A stretch of 64,000 nucleotides of DNA from Actinorhabdospora filicis (lineage in GTDB: Bacteria; Actinomycetota; Actinomycetes; Mycobacteriales; Micromonosporaceae): positions 1,371,370 to 1,435,369 of the forward strand of contig NZ_BSTX01000001.1 in assembly GCF_030269765.1 (NCBI RefSeq), read 5' to 3'. Position numbers and translations under genes: made by a program. Positions within the stretch are counted from its first letter, which is position 1; every line of letters begins with the position of its first letter. Below the pieces are notes generated by a model. It worked only from the letters and a program-made list of their open reading frames with translations. It did not search any database and had not been told where the DNA came from. This document shows positions 61,010 to 64,000 of the stretch, in pieces.

Positions 61010-62227
61010 ATGAGTCTTGCCCCATCCTCGCGAGTCGGTGAACGCGCCGCCCGCGCCATCGCCGACGAGTTCGCCCGCGACACCACCCCGCGCTCCGGTC
61101 TCCTGATCGGCGCCGAACCCGGGTCCGCCGTGCTCACCGCCGCGCTGGACGCCCTGGCCCCCGGCGACACGCTCACCGTGGTCGCCGAGGCCGACACCGC
61201 CGCCGCCATGCGCGAGCACCTGGAGGCGCAGGGCAGCTGGGTCGCCGCCCGCGCCAAGGTGGTGACCGCCATCAGCGACGCGCCCCGCAGCGACGTCGTC
61301 ATGCTCGGCGCGCCCGTCTCGACCCTCGACGGCGAGACGGCGAAGTACCTGGAGTCCGTCAAGGCCGTCGTGGCCGAGAACGGGATCCTCGTCCTGGCCG
61401 TCCCCGCACGCGGCCCGGTCGCCTTCGAGCTGACCGACCTGATCGCCGAGCACGGCGTCGCCGAGGACCTCGTCCTGCGCAACCGCCCGCCGCTGCGCGT
61501 GCACCGGCTGCGTTTCGGCGTCGCGCCCGCCGCCGACGCCGAGAAGCTGCTGCCGGCCTACCGGCCCTCCAGCGTCCCGCTGACCGGCCGCATGCACATC
61601 GACTCCAACGGCATCGCCGCCGCCGGTATCGCCTTCGGCGCGGCCGTGCTGCTCAAGCGCCTGCGCCCCAAGTCGAAGCTGTGGGTCGTCCCGGCCCTGG
61701 CCGCGGCGCCCGTGGCGGCCTTCTTCCGTGACCCGGAGCGGTCCATCCCGGAGGAAGAGGAGGCTGTCGTGGCCGCCTCCGACGGCAAGGTCTTGTCGGT
61801 GGAGCACCTCACCGATGACCGCTTCGGCGACGAGTGCACCGAGTGGCTGCGGGTCGCGGTGTTCCTGTCGGTGCTGGACGTGCACGTCAACCGTTCGCCG
61901 GTGTCCGGCCGCGTGGTGGACGTCTTCCGCGAGTCGGGCGGCTACGCCCCGGCGATGAAGGCCGCCGCCGAACACAACGTGGCCTGCTACACCGTCGTGG
62001 AGAACACCCGTGGCCGCGCCGTCGTGGCCCAGCGCACCGGCCTCCTGGCCCGCCGCATCGTCAACCGCGCCAAGGTCGGCGCCCTCGTCGCCAAGGGCGA
62101 GCGCTACGGCCTGATCCGCTTCGGCTCCCGCACCGACATCTACCTGCCCGCCGACTGCGCCGAGGCCCTGGTGGCCCCGGGTGAGCGCGTCGTGGGCGGC
62201 GAGACCGTCGTGGCCCGCTGGCTGTAA
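61010..62227 (+). CDS. psd: Phosphatidylserine decarboxylase proenzyme fused to methyltransferase-like domain
   Basis: A 405-residue protein. Residues ~1-185 look like a class I methyltransferase fold (GLLIGAEPGSAVLTAALDAL, VVMLGAPVSTLDG). Residues ~195-405 are a phosphatidylserine decarboxylase of the short type: AAFFRDPERSIPEEEE, AVFLSVLDVHVNRSPVSG, and the self-cleavage site RFGSRTDIYLP, with Gly372-Ser373 yielding the pyruvoyl group. It makes phosphatidylethanolamine. Short hydrophobic helices at about 205-240 anchor it. ATG at 61010 has GGAG about 6 bases upstream; a GTG 12 bases earlier is alternative. The methyltransferase-like part lacks an obvious acidic SAM motif, so it may be inactive. 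No CDP-alcohol phosphatidyltransferase gene is next to it in the window. Confidence 0.88.
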   Translation: MSLAPSSRVGERAARAIADEFARDTTPRSGLLIGAEPGSAVLTAALDALAPGDTLTVVAEADTAAAMREHLEAQGSWVAARAKVVTAISDAPRSDVVMLGAPVSTLDGETAKYLESVKAVVAENGILVLAVPARGPVAFELTDLIAEHGVAEDLVLRNRPPLRVHRLRFGVAPAADAEKLLPAYRPSSVPLTGRMHIDSNGIAAAGIAFGAAVLLKRLRPKSKLWVVPALAAAPVAAFFRDPERSIPEEEEAVVAASDGKVLSVEHLTDDRFGDECTEWLRVAVFLSVLDVHVNRSPVSGRVVDVFRESGGYAPAMKAAAEHNVACYTVVENTRGRAVVAQRTGLLARRIVNRAKVGALVAKGERYGLIRFGSRTDIYLPADCAEALVAPGERVVGGETVVARWL

Positions 62228-62249
62228 AAGAAGAGTGAGAGCAAGTAAG

Positions 62250-62280
62250 GGAACGGCCCGCCTGATTCAGGCGGGCCGTT
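62250..62280 (+). terminator. Terminator hairpin of psd
   Basis: A near-perfect palindrome, GAACGGCCCGCCT-GATTC-AGGCGGGCCGTTC, follows the stop by 22 bases. A U-run is lacking. Confidence 0.72.
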
Positions 62281-62431
62281 CGCTCATTCGAGCCGCAAGC
62301 GGGAAGTGTCCTGACCGTGTGGTGAAGCTCTACGCGCGCGTGCGGCGGCGCAACCAACCCCCAGAGCCACGACGCACCGTATGCCGAGAAACTAAGCCCT
62401 CTTCCGGCTCGGGAAGAGTGTTTTCCGACCC

Positions 62432-62486
62432 GGGGTCCAGGGGACGGAGTTCCCTGGTGGGGGTCCAGGGGGCAAAGCCCCTTGGG
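62432..62486. repeat. Paired REP-like GTCCAGGGG palindromes
   Basis: Two adjacent units start GGGGTCCAGGGG. Each folds: CCAGGG-GACGGAGTT-CCCTGG and CCAGGGGGC-AAA-GCCCCTTGG. This resembles the extragenic palindromes scattered in Streptomyces-type genomes. They lie between psd and the convergent peptidase gene and may also end transcription. Confidence 0.65.
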
Positions 62487-62531
62487 CACCACGCGAAGCC
62501 GCAGCCATCCCAAGCACCCCGGGTCCGGCCG

Positions 62532-63704
62532 TCACACCCGCCAGGAATACGTGATGGTCAATCCCTTCCGCAGGTCGGGGTCCCGGACCCAGTCGGTGGT
62601 GTCGGTGACGGTCACCGTCACGGTGTGCCCGCCGGTGAGTGCCACCGGCGCCGCCGCCACGGCCACCCCATCGACGGTCCAGGACGTCTTGAGGGTCGCG
62701 ATGTCGGGAACCGTGATGCGCCCGGGTCCCTCCGCCACCGCCAGGTTCGCCTTCGCGTAGAACGCCGCGATCATCGCCTCGCGCCCGGGCAGGTTGAACT
62801 GCCGCCCGAGCGTGCGCATGATCGAGTTGTCCGAGGGCCGGTAGATCCCGCTGGTGTAGTACCTGCACCCCACGAACGTGTCGATGACACCTCCGTCGGG
62901 CGTGGCCTGTCCCATCCACCGGTACCACTTGCGCTGCTGGCTCACCATCTGCGTGCGGGTCAGCTTCGAGGCGTTCGCCTCGCGCGGCTCGGCCCCGGTG
63001 TACACCGTCCCGCCGCCGTAGTCGTATTCGTCGGCGAGTCCGCCGATGCTGTGCCCGAGTTCGTGGACGACGATCTGCCCGGCGGAGGCGTTGCCGCCCG
63101 CGGCGGTGGCCACGCCGCCTCCGGCGCCGCCGTAGGTGGTCGTGTTGGCGAGCGCGACGACCTGGTCGACGTCGGGGGCCTGGGCGGCGTACTGCTTGGC
63201 CTTGGTCTCGTTGACGCACAGGAGGCGGGCGGTGCCGCCGCAGTAGAAGTACATGTCGAGGGCGGTGGTGCGGTAGGTGCCGTAGGGGTCGTTGTCGACG
63301 CCGGACTGGCTGGAGACGACGTCGACCTTCCACACGTTGAACAGGGACTGGTAGCTCTTGAAGGGTTCGACGGCGAAGAGCTCGGCGACCTTGGAGCGGA
63401 CGTGTGTGTCGTAGGTGCCGAGCTGGCCGGAGGTGTAGCCGTCGCCGACGAACACGAGGTCGAGGTGCGTGGCGGGGTCGCCGTTGTTGATGATGGGGGT
63501 GACGACGGCCTGCGCGACGGCCGAGCGAGAAGCCGGGGACTCGCTCGACGGGAGGCGCACGGCTTGCCGGGTGATCGTCCCGTCGGGCGCGAACACCTCG
63601 CGCACCTCGGTCCGGGTGGGTGTGGCCGCCTGTGCCGGGGCGGTCGACGCGAGCGCGAGCGCGGTGCCTAAGAGCGCGGCACCGGCGCGTAAGTAGGTCT
63701 TCAT
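62532..63704 (-). CDS. Secreted M64-type metallopeptidase
   Basis: A 390-residue exported protease resembling the M64 (IgA-protease-like) family. Residues 1-27 form a Sec signal (MKTYLRAGAALLG to TAPAQAATP). The zinc site HELGHSIGG (His214, Glu215, His218) is followed by LADEYDYGGG, where Asp/Glu may complete the ligands, and VFVGDGYTSGQ lies upstream as in M64 members. Two Cys pairs (CGG, CVN; VGCRYY) may form disulphides. No anchor is present, so the protein is released. A beta-sandwich-like tail (about 330-390) ends the chain. The ATG has a CATAGT hexamer seven bases upstream and weak ribosome site. The precise substrate is unknown. Confidence 0.85.
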   Translation of the reverse strand: MKTYLRAGAALLGTALALASTAPAQAATPTRTEVREVFAPDGTITRQAVRLPSSESPASRSAVAQAVVTPIINNGDPATHLDLVFVGDGYTSGQLGTYDTHVRSKVAELFAVEPFKSYQSLFNVWKVDVVSSQSGVDNDPYGTYRTTALDMYFYCGGTARLLCVNETKAKQYAAQAPDVDQVVALANTTTYGGAGGGVATAAGGNASAGQIVVHELGHSIGGLADEYDYGGGTVYTGAEPREANASKLTRTQMVSQQRKWYRWMGQATPDGGVIDTFVGCRYYTSGIYRPSDNSIMRTLGRQFNLPGREAMIAAFYAKANLAVAEGPGRITVPDIATLKTSWTVDGVAVAAAPVALTGGHTVTVTVTDTTDWVRDPDLRKGLTITYSWRV

Positions 63705-63711
63705 GTTCCCG

Positions 63712-63717
63712 ACTATG
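63712..63717 (-). promoter_or_regulatory. -10-like CATAGT before M64 gene
   Basis: Minus-strand CATAGT ends seven bases before the ATG. GGGA is the only ribosome-like match, so a leaderless message is possible. Confidence 0.3.
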
Positions 63718-63754
63718 GCCGTACGCCCGCGTTGCCTCCCATCCCAACCGGCCA

Positions 63755-63760
63755 TAACAT
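63755..63760 (+). promoter_or_regulatory. -10-like TAACAT before lysR-type gene
   Basis: TAACAT ends seven bases before the ATG at 63768, consistent with a leaderless start. Confidence 0.4.
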
Positions 63761-63767
63761 CCGGGGC

Positions 63768-64000
63768 ATGGACATCGAGCCGCGCCATCTGCGCATCGTC
63801 TGCGCCATCGCCGACGAGGGCAGCATCACGCGGGCGGCGGCGGTCCTGGGGATCTCGCAGCCGGCGCTGACGGCGCAGTTGAGGCGCATTGAGGACGCGG
63901 CGGGCGCGCCGCTGTTCGCGCGGCATCTGCGCGGGGTGGAGGCGACCGCGCTGGGGCAGTACCTCATCGACCGGGGGCGGGCGATCCTGGCGGAGCTGGA
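63768..64000 (+). CDS. LysR-family regulator, 3' end missing
   Basis: The first 77 residues are visible and the frame is open to the window end. They form the LysR winged helix: MDIEPRHLRIVCAIADEGS, then ITRAAAVLGISQPALTAQLR and the wing IEDAAGAPLFARH. The effector-binding domain is outside the window. LysR proteins usually control a divergent or adjacent gene; the M64 peptidase gene, 63 bp away on the other strand, is the visible candidate. The ATG is chosen on the basis of the TAACAT spacing and family length. Confidence 0.9.
   Translation, partial: MDIEPRHLRIVCAIADEGSITRAAAVLGISQPALTAQLRRIEDAAGAPLFARHLRGVEATALGQYLIDRGRAILAEL

Overview
The window is GC-rich, almost fully coding DNA from a filamentous-type actinobacterium. 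Supporting signs are GTG/TTG starts, ATGA/GTGA stop-start overlaps, twin-arginine and LPXTG surface proteins, a type VII (ESX/WXG100) secretion locus, a Spo0M-like protein, and an LDH-like malate dehydrogenase next to folD. The combination of purN-purH, folD-mdh and an IDH1-like isocitrate dehydrogenase fits Streptosporangiales (for example Thermomonosporaceae-like genera) best. That placement is inference from protein resemblance, not a database match. No rRNA, tRNA, CRISPR array, insertion sequence or phage was seen.

Layout. 1-6.5 kb: end of a DUF6350-type membrane protein, purine genes purN and purH, a ROK-family regulator and a Tat-exported nucleotidase. 6.6-15.2 kb: a small DUF1579-like protein, a GH2 beta-mannosidase divergent from its probable LacI regulator, a secreted subtilisin-like protease and a Spo0M-like protein. 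15.8-21.5 kb: a five-gene oligopeptide/dipeptide ABC importer, oppABCDF type, on the minus strand. 21.6-24.4 kb: a CPA1 Na+/H+ antiporter, a lone UBP-type zinc finger and a HisN-like phosphatase. 24.4-25.25 kb: a gene-free stretch with a 27-bp inverted repeat, a 60-bp repeat and a long G-rich tract that changes to C-rich before folD. 25.25-30 kb: folD, mdh, a divergent TetR/MFS pair around a perfect palindrome, and a SnoaL-like protein.

30-42.9 kb is a type VII secretion locus: eccC divergent from eccD, a candidate large substrate with a small helical partner, a WXG100 pair, and a run of small membrane-anchored proteins. Four of these share a short N-terminal (E/D)(G)(R)W-type motif and display either ricin-like (three genes) or Fn3-like (two genes) outer domains. 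After icd, 44.6-50 kb holds a 1257-residue polymorphic-toxin/eCIS-effector-like protein, a possible immunity protein and a DUF4157 HExxH protein. 50.1-53.2 kb is a second WXG/ESX-like gene string led by a YbaB-like protein. 53.2-64 kb has a patatin lipase with a PlsC-like acyltransferase, an LPXTG thioester-domain surface protein, a LuxR-type response regulator with a PspC-domain histidine kinase, a divergent PspC/LiaF-like membrane protein, a phosphatidylserine decarboxylase fused to a methyltransferase-like domain, an M64 metallopeptidase and the start of a LysR regulator.

How the parts may work together. Housekeeping metabolism (purines, one-carbon, TCA) is interspersed with cell-surface and secretion modules. 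The EccC/EccD motor and channel, the WXG100 partners and the larger helical proteins look like one export system with two substrate clusters. EccB, EccE and a mycosin are not in the window. Many genes have a TANNNT-like -10 hexamer only 6-10 bases before the start codon, suggesting frequent leaderless transcripts.
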